Shown one piece after another: positions 1 through 8,957 of a DNA stretch of 46,723 nt. Source of the stretch: Pseudomonadota bacterium (GTDB taxonomy: Bacteria > Myxococcota_A > UBA9042 > GCA-2863065); contig SXOX01000211.1 of the NCBI GenBank assembly GCA_005776585.1, forward strand, positions 1 through 46,723, read 5' to 3'. Every line of letters begins with the position of its first letter. The stretch's first letter is position 1. The notes beneath the pieces were generated by a model, which was not told the DNA's origin, did no database searches, and saw only the letters and a list, made by a program, of their open reading frames with translations. The position numbers were made by a program, and so were the translations under genes.

Positions 1-299
1 ACTTCGCGCTCGAGGCAGAGCGTGGGGGGCTCGAGCCCGGGGCGGCCATCGTCAAGGGCTGCCTGCTGCGCTTTCGGCCCATCATGATGACGACCGCCGC
101 GGCGCTGCTCGGCACCCTCCCCATCGCGCTGGCGCTGGGCGCGAGCTCCGAGTCGCGCAGGCCACTCGGTATCGCTGTGTGCGGCGGCCTCGTCCTGTCA
201 CAGCTATTGACGCTCTACATCACCCCGGTGCTGTACGTGCTGCTGGAACGCGCGCGCGGCTGGGTCATGGGCGTGCGGCGCGCCCCCGCTCCGAATTGA
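1..299 (+). CDS. RND-family efflux pump inner-membrane subunit, C-terminal end (partial)
   Basis: The reading frame is open from the window edge (first full codon at base 3) to a TGA at 297-299, so only the last 98 residues are present. They include [20 protein letters not shown], which matches the conserved end of transmembrane segment 11 of AcrB/MdtB/MdtC-type proton-driven pumps. A last membrane segment follows ([20 protein letters not shown]), then the VLYVLLER ending and a short basic tail. Family knowledge: these trimeric inner-membrane pumps expel drugs or other small molecules through a periplasmic adaptor and an outer-membrane channel. The adaptor and channel genes are not in view; they would lie to the left. 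The substrate cannot be told from this fragment. The next gene starts 33 bases downstream and is an unrelated lipoprotein. Confidence 0.9.
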   Translation, partial: FALEAERGGLEPGAAIVKGCLLRFRPIMMTTAAALLGTLPIALALGASSESRRPLGIAVCGGLVLSQLLTLYITPVLYVLLERARGWVMGVRRAPAPN

Positions 300-332
300 C
301 CCGGACCCCGCCGCCCGCGTACCGTCCCAGCC

Positions 333-1553
333 ATGTCTCTGCGCACCGCGATCGCCTTCGGGCTCCTCTGTGCCGGCTGCGGCGCCACGTCGCCCGCGAA
401 TCCGGCCGACACCTCTGTGGCTGCCGCTGACTCTGCCGCCGGCTCCGGCACTGACTCTGCCGCTGACTCTGCCACTGCTTCTAGCACCGGCGCTGACTCT
501 GCTGCCGCTCCCGGTCCACGCGCGCTCTCGGCCGCCAACGTCGTGGCCGGCGATCCATCCGTGGCGCCCGCGACAGGCGGGCTGCTCGTCGCCTATGAGA
601 CCGACGGTGACCCTCCCCCCGACGGCTCTCGCGTCTACCTGACGCGCCTCGCCGCGAGCGGGACGGCCGGGGCACCGCTCGCGGTTCACGACGGCTGGTC
701 GGCGCGTATCCAGGGGGCCGGCACGGCGCATCGCTTCGCCTGGATTCACGACGCGGGCGCGCACGACGAGCTCCGCGCGGCGGAGGTCGGGACCGGCGGA
801 CTCGGGGCGGTCGAGACGCTCCGGACCCTCGGAGACGGTCGGCTCACCTCGCACGCCCACGGCAAGGCGACCGATTGGCTTCACGCGGTCTGCGACGGGG
901 GAGCGGCCACCGGCGCGCGGCTCATGGTTCTGGCGGGGAGCACGGCGCACGCCTTGAGCGACCCCACGTGTGGGACCGTCGCGCTCGTCGCCAACACGCA
1001 GGGCGCCTGGCTCGCCTACGATGCCCCGGTGGGCGCGACCGCCGCGCGCGCCGTCATGGTCCGGCGCCTGGCGGCCAGCGGTGCGCCAGAGGGCGACGCG
1101 CTCCTGGCGAGCCCGGACTCGGCCAAGGAGGTCATCGATCCCGTCCTCGCCGAGGCCGGCGCAGACCTCCTGGTCCTCTGGCTCGACGCAGCCTCGGCGC
1201 GTCTCGGACTCTCTCGCGTCTCCAAAGGTGCCGTCGCCTCCATGGGCCTGCTGGAGCTTGGGCCCGGTCCCGCCGACGCCGGTGCGCTCGTGTGGCACGA
1301 CTCCACGCTCTGGATCGCCTGGCATGGCGGCGCAGAGGGTGACGGAGCGCTGCGCCTGGGCGCATTTACGGTCGATGGGAAGTCGGTGGGCCCGCCGACG
1401 ATCGTCACGGGACCCGGCTCGGCTCGGGGCCCCGTCGCGCTTGGCGGTTCAGACGGCGTTCTTAATGTCCTGTTTGCCGCGCGCGACGGCGAGAAGCAGC
1501 AGATGATGTACTCGCTGCACTCGCCTAAGGACGGGTCCCCGTTGTCACCGTAA
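333..1553 (+). CDS. Putative lipoprotein with Ser/Ala/Asp/Thr-rich linker; unknown function
   Basis: A protein of 406 residues. The N-terminus is a short hydrophobic signal ending LLCAGC, with Cys16 as the likely lipidated residue; position -3 is Cys, so the lipobox is not perfect. Residues about 24-60 are a low-complexity Asp-Ser-Ala-Thr linker encoded by a DNA repeat. The remaining ~345 residues alternate short beta-type strands rich in Gly, Ala, Leu and Trp (for example LLVLWLDAASARLGLSR and LWIAWHGGAEGDGALRLGAF), which suggests a secreted beta-propeller. I recognise no catalytic motif or named family. The 3' end overlaps the end of the convergent minus-strand gene by 29 bases. ATG 333 is chosen because it gives a compact signal peptide. 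The export call is firm; the fold is inference. Confidence 0.8.
   Translation: MSLRTAIAFGLLCAGCGATSPANPADTSVAAADSAAGSGTDSAADSATASSTGADSAAAPGPRALSAANVVAGDPSVAPATGGLLVAYETDGDPPPDGSRVYLTRLAASGTAGAPLAVHDGWSARIQGAGTAHRFAWIHDAGAHDELRAAEVGTGGLGAVETLRTLGDGRLTSHAHGKATDWLHAVCDGGAATGARLMVLAGSTAHALSDPTCGTVALVANTQGAWLAYDAPVGATAARAVMVRRLAASGAPEGDALLASPDSAKEVIDPVLAEAGADLLVLWLDAASARLGLSRVSKGAVASMGLLELGPGPADAGALVWHDSTLWIAWHGGAEGDGALRLGAFTVDGKSVGPPTIVTGPGSARGPVALGGSDGVLNVLFAARDGEKQQMMYSLHSPKDGSPLSP
427..502 (+). repeat. Imperfect repeat of CTGACTCTGC inside a lipoprotein linker
   Basis: CTGACTCTGC occurs at 427-436, 451-460, 463-472 and 493-502, in the same reading phase. It encodes the recurring Ala-Asp-Ser-Ala units of the linker behind the lipid anchor. 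The uneven spacing (24, 12, 30 bases, all multiples of three) suggests expansion by slippage under a coding constraint. Confidence 0.8.
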
Positions 1554-3756
1554 GCGTCGTGGGTCCACACGTCACGCCTCCGGGGCCGAGCATCGCCTCG
1601 CCTCGTGCCATGCAGATCTCGGCAAAGGACGCGCCTGGGCTCACCGCGCTGGCTCCAGCAGGTCGAACGCGATCGAGTCGCTCCTCGCGCGGGAGACCCA
1701 GCAGCTGAAACGCGGGCGACGCCGCAAACATCCCGCAGGCCCTCCGGAGTCGGTTGACGAGCTCGGGATCTCCCGACGCCGGGCGGTCGAGCGGGGCCAT
1801 GATCACGTCCTCGATGACGGCACGCTCGATCGGATCGTTCACATCGGGATCGGCCAACAGGCGATCCTTGACCGCAGAGACGAGGTCGGCGAGCGTCGCG
1901 TCACCCGAAGCCCACTGCGGCAGACGACTCAGGAAGTCGCCGCCGATCGGAAGCTCCGGACGGGGCGTCACGCTGAGGTTGAGGTTCTCATTGTCTCCGG
2001 TTTCGCAGCTCGTGGGACAGTAGTCGGTGAACTTGATGTCGCAGCATCGGGCGTCCCAGCTACACGCGTAGTCGCCCGACAGGCAGATCTCGCAGCGGGT
2101 GGCCTCGGCCTCCTCGCCCAGTTGGAGCAGGGGCAGCAGTGGGCAGACGGGGTCCACACTCCGGTCTGCGCAGACCCCGAACTGCGCCTCCCAGCCGAGC
2201 GCGCTCTGAAATGACGTCCCGTCGAAGCCCGGGTCGCCATTCTGGAGCCACACCCCCACGGTGCGCTGAAGTCGCGCCTCTTCCGCCAGATAGTAGATCG
2301 GGAACTCCGCCGGCATGGGCCAGTTCAGCGCGCGGAACAACGACCGCAGGAGCACCCGTGCCGGCGCTCGGGCGACCGTGTCACCGACGGTGTTGCGCCG
2401 CTCCTCAGGAGGCAAGCTCTCGTCGGCATAGGGGTTGAAGACCGGCGGGAACGGGGCGGGATCGGCCCCGGTCGCAGGCCCCGCCACGTTGAACCACGGG
2501 TGCGTCGCGATGCGCACGAGCAGCGTCTTCAACGACCAGCCGCTGTCGACGAACGTACGCGTCAGCTCCACGAGCGTGTCGCGCTGCCAGACATTGCGCG
2601 GGAAGCCGTTGGCGATCGTCAGGCGAGACCCGAACGCAATCTTGAACGTGCGGTCCACCAGCGCTTGGGCCGCGAGCCAGGCGAAGGCGACCTCGCCATC
2701 GACCGCCAGACCGCCGCGCTCCGCTCCGAGCTTGAGTCCGTGCGCCTTGAGCTTGGCCACGCCCGACCGGAAGCGCCGCTCGAGGTCCCACACGCTCCCG
2801 TGTGTGTCCGTGGGCGCGATGAAGTGGGCCGTCGTGACGTCCGAGTCGTCCGGCCACACCGCGCTCGGGGGATAGAACAGGCCGCACGTGGCGTCCCAGC
2901 TCCAGGGCGCGATGCCCTTGGCGCGCTCGCTCTCGATGGTCTCCTCTGACGCGTTGTCATGGACGTAGCGGTAGCCCGCCACCACGCCCTTGCGGCGGAA
3001 GAACGTGGTCAAGCGTTGCTCATCGATTCCGCTGCTGTCGCCGAAGAGGGCGGCCTCGAAGTGGCCCGGGACCTCCCACGTGCGGTCCAGGGCAGGAATC
3101 GGATTTCCCGTCACCGACCACTCCGAGTTGTGGCAGCCGAGGCAGGTCATCCGGCGACCCAGGTAGGCGGACATGAAGCTCTGCGCGTAGGAGAGGCGCT
3201 GGGACATGGACGCCATCAAGTGCATCGAGTCCATGGCACGCGCGAGGTCGGCGATCAGGTGTGCGCGGAAGACCGGCGACAGATCGTCGAGGACGAGCGC
3301 GGAGCGAAACAGGTCGCGCATCGTGAAGTTCGGCGAGGTCGACGCGACCGTGTCCTCCGGTGCCGTGTCCCGGATGCGCTCGGCGAGCTCCGCGGTCTCC
3401 GTGGCGACCAACGTGCGCCCATAGCAGCCGGCGTTTGCCGAGAAGCCGAGCCGGTGGACTGCCAGCCCGTCCGCCAACAGGGTCTCCCAGTGCTGGCGAA
3501 ACTCCGGCGCGTTCATCATCGCGCGTGCAGCGCCCTCGCGCCCAAGTGCGCGGGTCAACTGGACAAGCACGTCGATCTCGTGGAGCGAGGTCGGATGACG
3601 ACCCCAGAACAGCGGCACTGCGCGCCGGATCCAGCTCTCGTCGGACTGACCCGACCTCGGCACAGGCTCCTCCAACGCCGGTGTGCACGCCGCGCACGTC
3701 GCGGTCGCGACGAGGAGCGCGACCCATGCACACGGACGCGGGCGAAGCACGTTCAC
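1525..3756 (-). CDS. DUF1549/DUF1553-like cytochrome-type lipoprotein, first copy
   Basis: A protein of 743 residues starting at GTG 3756. The start overlaps the stop of the upstream DUF1501 gene by 4 bases (GTGA), which fixes it; the frame stays open further upstream but only as a shadow. The N-terminus is a hydrophobic signal followed by Cys residues (LLVATATCAAC), fitting a lipoprotein. Residues about 205-209 are CLGCH, a CxxCH haem-c type motif, in the context CLGCHNSEWS. Later comes GWSLKTLLVRIATHPWF, like the C-terminal block of DUF1553, where a GWSLK motif precedes a conserved helix. Family knowledge: DUF1549/DUF1553 proteins are best known from Planctomycetes, where they sit beside DUF1501 genes; their reaction is not settled. 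A Cys-rich stretch near residues 560-595 may bind metal or form disulfides. A paralogue lies at 6882-8957. The family call rests on motifs only. Confidence 0.82.
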   Translation of the reverse strand: MNVLRPRPCAWVALLVATATCAACTPALEEPVPRSGQSDESWIRRAVPLFWGRHPTSLHEIDVLVQLTRALGREGAARAMMNAPEFRQHWETLLADGLAVHRLGFSANAGCYGRTLVATETAELAERIRDTAPEDTVASTSPNFTMRDLFRSALVLDDLSPVFRAHLIADLARAMDSMHLMASMSQRLSYAQSFMSAYLGRRMTCLGCHNSEWSVTGNPIPALDRTWEVPGHFEAALFGDSSGIDEQRLTTFFRRKGVVAGYRYVHDNASEETIESERAKGIAPWSWDATCGLFYPPSAVWPDDSDVTTAHFIAPTDTHGSVWDLERRFRSGVAKLKAHGLKLGAERGGLAVDGEVAFAWLAAQALVDRTFKIAFGSRLTIANGFPRNVWQRDTLVELTRTFVDSGWSLKTLLVRIATHPWFNVAGPATGADPAPFPPVFNPYADESLPPEERRNTVGDTVARAPARVLLRSLFRALNWPMPAEFPIYYLAEEARLQRTVGVWLQNGDPGFDGTSFQSALGWEAQFGVCADRSVDPVCPLLPLLQLGEEAEATRCEICLSGDYACSWDARCCDIKFTDYCPTSCETGDNENLNLSVTPRPELPIGGDFLSRLPQWASGDATLADLVSAVKDRLLADPDVNDPIERAVIEDVIMAPLDRPASGDPELVNRLRRACGMFAASPAFQLLGLPREERLDRVRPAGASAVSPGASFAEICMARGEAMLGPGGVTCGPTTLTVTTGTRP

Positions 3757-5306
3757 ACTGCCCGCCCCAGGACGTTCTTGAGGAGCAGCTCGGCTGCGTG
3801 CGACTCGGACGTGGCGCCGCGCACGTCGCCGACGGCGAAGGCCTCGGGCTCGAACGGCCAGATCCCCTGACCGAGGAGCATCGCCGCGCGAAACTCGCCC
3901 GGGGTGATGAACTGCGTCGCGCGTGCATCGGGGCCGATGGCGCCGACGATTCCGCGCCGGTCCGCGTCGGCCCACGCGCCAAACGCGACGACGACGTAGC
4001 CGAATGGCCAGTGGTCGAGGCCCAACGGCTTGCCGCGCTCTGGAGTCGGCGTTCGTCCAAACTCGGTCGTGAGCAGGACCAGATGGCGGTCGAGATCGAT
4101 CTTGGTCGGGTCCCCCTCGCCAGGGCGATTGATGCGATTGGTGAGCTCGGTCAAGGCGTGCATCACGTTGCGAGACGACTCCACCACGTGGAACTCATGG
4201 GTGTCGTAGCCGGCCCCCGTAGCGTTGATGAGGCCGCTGTCGATCACGGTGACCGACTTGGCGGGATCGATCGGGCTCGTGATGAGGTGGGTCGCGATGC
4301 GGAGCGACATCACCGTCGAGTCGAAGGCGACGTCCGAGCCGCACTGGGAGCCGCCGCTCGGGGCCAGCAGAGACGGCGTCAGGAGTGACTCGAGCCGGCC
4401 CGTATTGGCGACGCTGTTGCGTGCCGCGGCATACTCGGCGAAGGCACGCGACCACACGGGCTTTCCCCCGATCGGGGTCAGCGACGACTGAGCACGCGAG
4501 ACGTAGTGCGCGATCGCCCGGTCGAACGCCTTGGCCCGCTCCGAGGAGCCGAAGTGCTTGCGTGCCAACTGGTCTAGCAGCGGATCGTCGCGCAGCATCC
4601 GCAGCATGAGAGGCCGAGCGTACGCGGGGTGCATCCCCGACGCGGACGCGCTGTGGATGTCGAACTGAGCCTCGATCTCCGAGGTCGACGCGTAGAGCAC
4701 ATAGCTGTACGGAGTCTGGCGCTCTGCTGCGCCCGTGTCCATGTGATGCCGTTGAACATGCGCGCCTGTGGCCGCCATGCGCGCGGTCCCGCGGGGCTGC
4801 CCGCACAAGGCGTACGGTGTGGCCGAGTCATGCGGCTGGAAGGCATGGCTCATCACGAAGACCCGCATGCGCGAGAGGATGTCCGGTCGCGCTCGCAGAG
4901 GCCACACCCAGGGGCCGAGCTGAACGGTGCGACCCGCCGCGTCCGTCGCGAAGGGCTCGAGGAGCGGCCGGTCACCGCCACCGCACCGCTCGAAGACCTC
5001 TGGAACCGAGTCCTTGCCCTGCTGAAAGGTCCACCACTGCTCGCCCGACACGCTGTTGACGCTAGGCTTGCCGAACTCTGGCACGACGTAGAAGGTGTCC
5101 CACGGGCACAGGCCACCCATGAGATAGAACTCCAGGGTCGCCTCGGGCCTCCCAGCCAGCGGCATCGCCAAGTCCTGCCCGCAGTCGGGGTATCGACCCC
5201 AAGGAGCCGAGCGGCTGGACGGTGCCGAGCGGGCTGTGCCTCCCTGTTGCATCAGCAACCCAAGCCCCGAACCTGCCAGCAGGCGGTTGAACGCTCTTCG
5301 ATTCAC
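3753..5306 (-). CDS. DUF1501 family protein with Tat signal, first copy
   Basis: A protein of 517 residues. The preferred start is GTG 5306, giving VNRRAFNRLLAGSGLGLLM, a twin-arginine export signal (NRRAF plus hydrophobic core). Purine-rich GGGGAA lies about 12 bases upstream. DUF1501 landmarks are present: an N-terminal LMGGLCPWDTF block, YDTH at residues ~367-370, TTEFGRTP at ~413-420 and DHWPFG at ~431. Family knowledge: DUF1501 is related to the alkaline-phosphatase/sulfatase fold and is usually exported and paired with a DUF1549/DUF1553 partner. Here the partner starts within this gene's stop codon, so the two are translationally coupled and probably act together in the periplasm. The substrate is unknown. 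The frame extends to 5624, but residues upstream of the Tat motif look non-coding. Confidence 0.88.
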   Translation of the reverse strand: MNRRAFNRLLAGSGLGLLMQQGGTARSAPSSRSAPWGRYPDCGQDLAMPLAGRPEATLEFYLMGGLCPWDTFYVVPEFGKPSVNSVSGEQWWTFQQGKDSVPEVFERCGGGDRPLLEPFATDAAGRTVQLGPWVWPLRARPDILSRMRVFVMSHAFQPHDSATPYALCGQPRGTARMAATGAHVQRHHMDTGAAERQTPYSYVLYASTSEIEAQFDIHSASASGMHPAYARPLMLRMLRDDPLLDQLARKHFGSSERAKAFDRAIAHYVSRAQSSLTPIGGKPVWSRAFAEYAAARNSVANTGRLESLLTPSLLAPSGGSQCGSDVAFDSTVMSLRIATHLITSPIDPAKSVTVIDSGLINATGAGYDTHEFHVVESSRNVMHALTELTNRINRPGEGDPTKIDLDRHLVLLTTEFGRTPTPERGKPLGLDHWPFGYVVVAFGAWADADRRGIVGAIGPDARATQFITPGEFRAAMLLGQGIWPFEPEAFAVGDVRGATSESHAAELLLKNVLGRAV

Positions 5307-5473
5307 GGTGGTCGACGATTCCCCGGTCAAGCTCTCATGTCGGCCAACGATACGGGTGCCGATAGCCAAAGTCAATGCTGAGACGCAGTCGAGCAACCGC
5401 TGCCGGAATCGCTCGCCGTACGGAAGCAGTGTGACCCCGTGCGGCCTCGACGCGCCACGACAACAGGTACTTG

Positions 5474-5482
5474 TGCTACACT
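5474..5482 (+). promoter_or_regulatory. Possible extended -10 promoter element
   Basis: TGCTACACT matches the extended -10 pattern TGnTAnnnT and lies 8 bases before the ATG at 5491. I see no matching -35 box. If used, the transcript would be nearly leaderless. It sits in the 184-bp divergent gap between the DUF1501 gene and the lipoprotein gene. Confidence 0.22.
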
Positions 5483-5490
5483 GGTGACCA

Positions 5491-6858
5491 ATGCCTCGGG
5501 ACCTCCTGTGTGGACTCATCGTCGGTGCAGTCACGCTTGGCGCGTGCGCTTCGCCCGAGCCCACCCTCTCGCCCGCTGCGGTCTCCACCGGCGCCATCGC
5601 GGGTCGTGCGCTCGCGGGCGGCAAGCCTGTCGTGGGTGCGATAGTCAGCGTTCAGTTCTCACCACTACGGACTCGAACCGATGCCGACGGCCGCTTCGTG
5701 CTCCGGGTCGCGCCCGGCCCGGTGCGCCTGAAGGTTGCCGCGGCGCCGTCGAGCGCGTCGCTTCCCGATGGCATGTTTCAGGCGGCCGCGGAAGAGATCG
5801 AGGCACCCAAGACCGGTGTCGTCGAGGTCGGTGATCTTCCACTCGCCGCGACGGGCACGGTCCGCGGTACCGTGAAGCTCATCGACCGAGGCCCGAATCA
5901 ACATGACGGCATCTACTTGCTCGATCCCGGCTCGGCCATCGTGGCCGTGACCAACGACTCCGGCGCCGTCGAGCTGCCGATGGTCCCCGCGGGCCCACGG
6001 ACGTTCGTCGCGTGGTTCATGGACTATCCGCCCGTGACGATTCACGTGACGGTCCCGCCCGGGGGCACGGTCGAGTTCGGCCCGATCGAGCTCGAGGAGA
6101 TCTTTCCACCGCCGTCCGGTGACGTCTCCGGCCGGGTCCTGGCTGACGTGGGCGAGGACGCAACCGCGGCGCGCGAGGGTCACTTCGGCACGTCCGTCAC
6201 GCTGCGGAGCATGCATGGCCTGACGACGACGGCTGTGACCTCGGCAGACGGCACGTGGCGGGCCGGTCCGCTCACAGAGGGCATGTACATTGTCGAGATG
6301 ACCAGGGCAGGCCATCATGTCGCCGTGCTGCCGCACGTCTTCGTCCATGGTGGCCGCAAGACGACCTACCCGACCGTGCGCCTGCGCAGCGTGGCGGCTG
6401 CGGACTGTGACGGTGACGGCATACGCGACGCGGACGCCGCCGACGACGACGCCGATGGCTACGCGGACGTGGACGAGGCGCCCGAGTGCCGTTGCAGTCC
6501 GCTCGGCCATCGCTTCGACCCGGAACGCGGCTGTCTCCACGAGCCAATGCTTGCGCCGTCGGGCGGGATCGACCACGTCCCGGTAGCGCGTGTCGAGGTC
6601 ACGAGCACCGAGGCTCCCGTGGTGGGCGTGCCCATTCGCGTGGACGGCTCGGCCAGTTTCGACGGCGACGGACAGGCCATCACGTACAACTGGGTGGTCT
6701 TTCGCCCCGACCGCAACGACGAGACCATCGGCTTCGACTCTGCGGCCGAATACGTGCCGTTCCTGGAAGGTCGGCACTTTCTCGTGCTCTTCGTCGACGA
6801 CGGAAAGACGACCGGTCTTCCCGGCGTCCGCACGGTGCAGGTCGGTCCCAAGCAATAG
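5491..6858 (+). CDS. Lipoprotein with carboxypeptidase-regulatory-like and PKD-type domains
   Basis: A protein of 455 residues. The signal peptide ends LGAC (Cys19), a good lipobox. Residues ~30-110 contain an Ig-like carboxypeptidase-regulatory fold (GAIAGRALAGGKPVVGAIV ... TDADGRFVLRV). Two similar modules appear to follow (TGTVRGTVKLIDRG and SGDVSGRVLADVGED ... SADGTWRAGPL). Around residues 305-330 is an acidic run with DCDGDGIRDADAADDDADG, a thrombospondin type-3-like calcium-binding repeat. The last ~90 residues resemble a PKD domain (IRVDGSASFDGDGQAITYNW). The protein is probably a calcium-stabilised surface lipoprotein for binding or structure; no catalytic residues are seen. It lies between the two DUF1501 pairs, on the opposite strand, and converges on the second pair. 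Confidence 0.85.
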   Translation: MPRDLLCGLIVGAVTLGACASPEPTLSPAAVSTGAIAGRALAGGKPVVGAIVSVQFSPLRTRTDADGRFVLRVAPGPVRLKVAAAPSSASLPDGMFQAAAEEIEAPKTGVVEVGDLPLAATGTVRGTVKLIDRGPNQHDGIYLLDPGSAIVAVTNDSGAVELPMVPAGPRTFVAWFMDYPPVTIHVTVPPGGTVEFGPIELEEIFPPPSGDVSGRVLADVGEDATAAREGHFGTSVTLRSMHGLTTTAVTSADGTWRAGPLTEGMYIVEMTRAGHHVAVLPHVFVHGGRKTTYPTVRLRSVAAADCDGDGIRDADAADDDADGYADVDEAPECRCSPLGHRFDPERGCLHEPMLAPSGGIDHVPVARVEVTSTEAPVVGVPIRVDGSASFDGDGQAITYNWVVFRPDRNDETIGFDSAAEYVPFLEGRHFLVLFVDDGKTTGLPGVRTVQVGPKQ

Positions 6859-6868
6859 CCGTGCGGTG

Positions 6869-6887
6869 AAGTAGTCGGCGGCTACTT
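6869..6887. terminator. Possible bidirectional terminator between convergent genes
   Basis: AAGTAG at 6869-6874 and CTACTT at 6882-6887 pair around a 7-base loop, with TTAA following on the plus strand. It overlaps the stop codon of the minus-strand gene. The stem is short and the T-run weak, so this is tentative. Confidence 0.3.
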
Positions 6888-8957
6888 TAACGTCACCGTT
6901 CCGTCCTGCCCACACGTGGCGACCCCGGACGCGAAGAGCGGTGCAATGAGTGACGTACACAGCTCCAGTGAGCTCGTCCCCGGGGGGATGAGCGCCAGCG
7001 CGACGTCGAGCTTCGGCGCCGTCTCGAGGCCCTCCAGGACAAAGTCCGGGGAGGCCAGGTACGCTGCGCAGCCACGCCGGAGCTGCGGCTCGCCGCGTTC
7101 GGCGAGGTCCAGCAGCCGGGTCGAAAGCGGAACGCCGACGAGCGCCTCCATCAGCGCACGCTCGGCCGGATCGGACAGGTCGGGGTTGCCGACGATGCGG
7201 TCCGCCAGCGCCAGCAGACCATCTTCGAGCGTATGGCCCGCGCTCGCCGCCTCCGCGACGTGGTCGACGAAGTCCGCCGGCGCGTCGTGGCCGTCCGCAG
7301 TCGGCGGCGCGAAGAGGTCGGTGCACGAGCCGTAGCCGTCCTCCCACGCGAGCGACTCCTGAAAGCCGCTCCCGCGAAACCCCGGCTCGCTGTCCTTGAG
7401 GAAGACGCCGACATCCCGCTGGAAGGCCGCCTCCCCCGCGAGGCGATAGCCCTCTTGGACCTCGGAGACGAAGTACTCTTGCTCGTGCGTCCATTCGAGC
7501 GCGGCGATGGCCGAGCGGATGAGCACGCGCGGCGCGTGACGGTGCACGCGGTCGCCCAGGCCGTTGCGGCGTCGCTCTTCGATGTCGTCGTCTTTGACCC
7601 ACGGATTGAAGAGGGCCGAGAGACCGTACGGGCTCCCGCGATCGGGACACGTCGCCGGCGCCCCTTGATTGAAGTACGGGTGGAGGAGGACGCGTGTGAT
7701 GACGTCCCGCAACGAGAAGCCCCCCTTGACGAAGGTCTGGGTGAGGTCCTGGAGCACGTCGCGCTGCCACTGATTGCGCGGAAAGCCGTTGGCGATCGTC
7801 AGCCGTTGGCCGAGGACCTCTTCCCAAACCTTCTCGGCCAGGTTCATCGCGATGAGCCACGCGAAGGCGGCCTCGCCCGGAGGCTGCGACTGGTTGGGGT
7901 CGGGTGCGAGTCCGTGGGTTCGGAGGCGAGCGAAGCCGGTACGCATGAGGGCCTCGAGGTCCCATATGCTGGCCGTCTCCCCGTAGTCCCGAACGAAGTA
8001 GCCGCGCATCTCCAGCGGATCCGACGTGATCTCGCCGCGCGCGATGAAGCTCCCGCACTCGGGAGCGAGCCCCCAGGGCTTGACCCCCGGGCCCAGATCC
8101 CAGAACGGCGGGCCGACGCCCTCGGGCGTCGCCTCCATCGAGAGCACCCCCTTGAGGCGAAAAAACGCCTGCACGTCGGCTTTGGCCCGTCCTGCGCTCT
8201 CCCCGTAGATGCCCCGCTCGAAGAGCCCGCCCGGGACCTCCCATGTCCGGTCCAAGGCCGGATCGGCCGAGGCGGTGACCGACCACTCCGAGTTGTGGCA
8301 GGCGAGGCACTCCATACGCCGTCCGAGGTAGCGCCGCTCGAAGATCGTCCGGTAGATCTCGCGATAGGCGTACTCGTCGTTCGGGTCGTCGGCATCGCTC
8401 ACCTGCGAGCCGGCTTGCAGGAACAGATGCGCGCGAAACAAGGGCGACAGGTCGTCCAGGAGCAGCGTCGAGGTCACTAGGTCCCGCAGATTCCACGGGG
8501 ACGGGAACTCCGGCCCGTCGGGAGCGTGCTCTCGGATGTGTGTGGCGAGGTCCGCGCTCGGCGTCGGGAGCGCAGGCGCGACTCCGCAGTCCGTGTTCGA
8601 GCGCGCACCGGCCCGGTTGGAGTACAGCAGGTCCTTGAGGACGTGCTGCCAGTAAGCCACGAACTCCGGAGAGCGCATCATCGCGCGCACGAGGCCTTCG
8701 CGACCGAGCTGCTTGGCCACCGACGTGAGCAGGGCGACCTCGCGCACCGAGTAGGCCTTGCGGCCATAGAGGTGGGGGACCACGCGCCGAGCGAAGGTCG
8801 CATCACCGGCATCGCACACCGGCTCGCCCTCGAGCGTTCCAGGGGCGGAGGTCGCGGTGACCGGCGCGGCCGCACTGGGGCCGGCGGCATCGGTGGCGTC
8901 CCCGCACCCGGCGAGCAGCGCCAACAGCGCCAGGAACCGTGACGCGCCGCGACTCAT
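6882..8957 (-). CDS. DUF1549/DUF1553-like cytochrome-type lipoprotein, second copy
   Basis: A protein of 691 residues starting at ATG 8957, which overlaps the upstream DUF1501 stop as ATGA. The N-terminus is a clear lipoprotein signal (FLALLALLAGC). Residues ~217-221 are CLACH in the context CLACHNSEWSV, matching the first copy's CLGCHNSEWSV. Other blocks shared with that copy are DRTWEVPG, LTIANGFPRN and WQRD, and an aligned C-terminal segment (GGFSLRDVITRVLLHPYFN). This copy lacks the Cys-rich insert of the first. The similarity in sequence, order and coupling shows that whole pairs were duplicated and have diverged. The role is presumably the same: a periplasmic or outer-membrane partner of the DUF1501 protein, with a possible c-type haem. 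Haem attachment is not proven by one motif. Confidence 0.82.
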   Translation of the reverse strand: MSRGASRFLALLALLAGCGDATDAAGPSAAAPVTATSAPGTLEGEPVCDAGDATFARRVVPHLYGRKAYSVREVALLTSVAKQLGREGLVRAMMRSPEFVAYWQHVLKDLLYSNRAGARSNTDCGVAPALPTPSADLATHIREHAPDGPEFPSPWNLRDLVTSTLLLDDLSPLFRAHLFLQAGSQVSDADDPNDEYAYREIYRTIFERRYLGRRMECLACHNSEWSVTASADPALDRTWEVPGGLFERGIYGESAGRAKADVQAFFRLKGVLSMEATPEGVGPPFWDLGPGVKPWGLAPECGSFIARGEITSDPLEMRGYFVRDYGETASIWDLEALMRTGFARLRTHGLAPDPNQSQPPGEAAFAWLIAMNLAEKVWEEVLGQRLTIANGFPRNQWQRDVLQDLTQTFVKGGFSLRDVITRVLLHPYFNQGAPATCPDRGSPYGLSALFNPWVKDDDIEERRRNGLGDRVHRHAPRVLIRSAIAALEWTHEQEYFVSEVQEGYRLAGEAAFQRDVGVFLKDSEPGFRGSGFQESLAWEDGYGSCTDLFAPPTADGHDAPADFVDHVAEAASAGHTLEDGLLALADRIVGNPDLSDPAERALMEALVGVPLSTRLLDLAERGEPQLRRGCAAYLASPDFVLEGLETAPKLDVALALIPPGTSSLELCTSLIAPLFASGVATCGQDGTVTLK

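Noticed and set aside
5665..8496. 943-codon minus-strand frame spanning the lipoprotein and the second CxxCH gene
   Set aside because: It crosses two genes with well-supported frames and has no domain or signal; it is a shadow frame.
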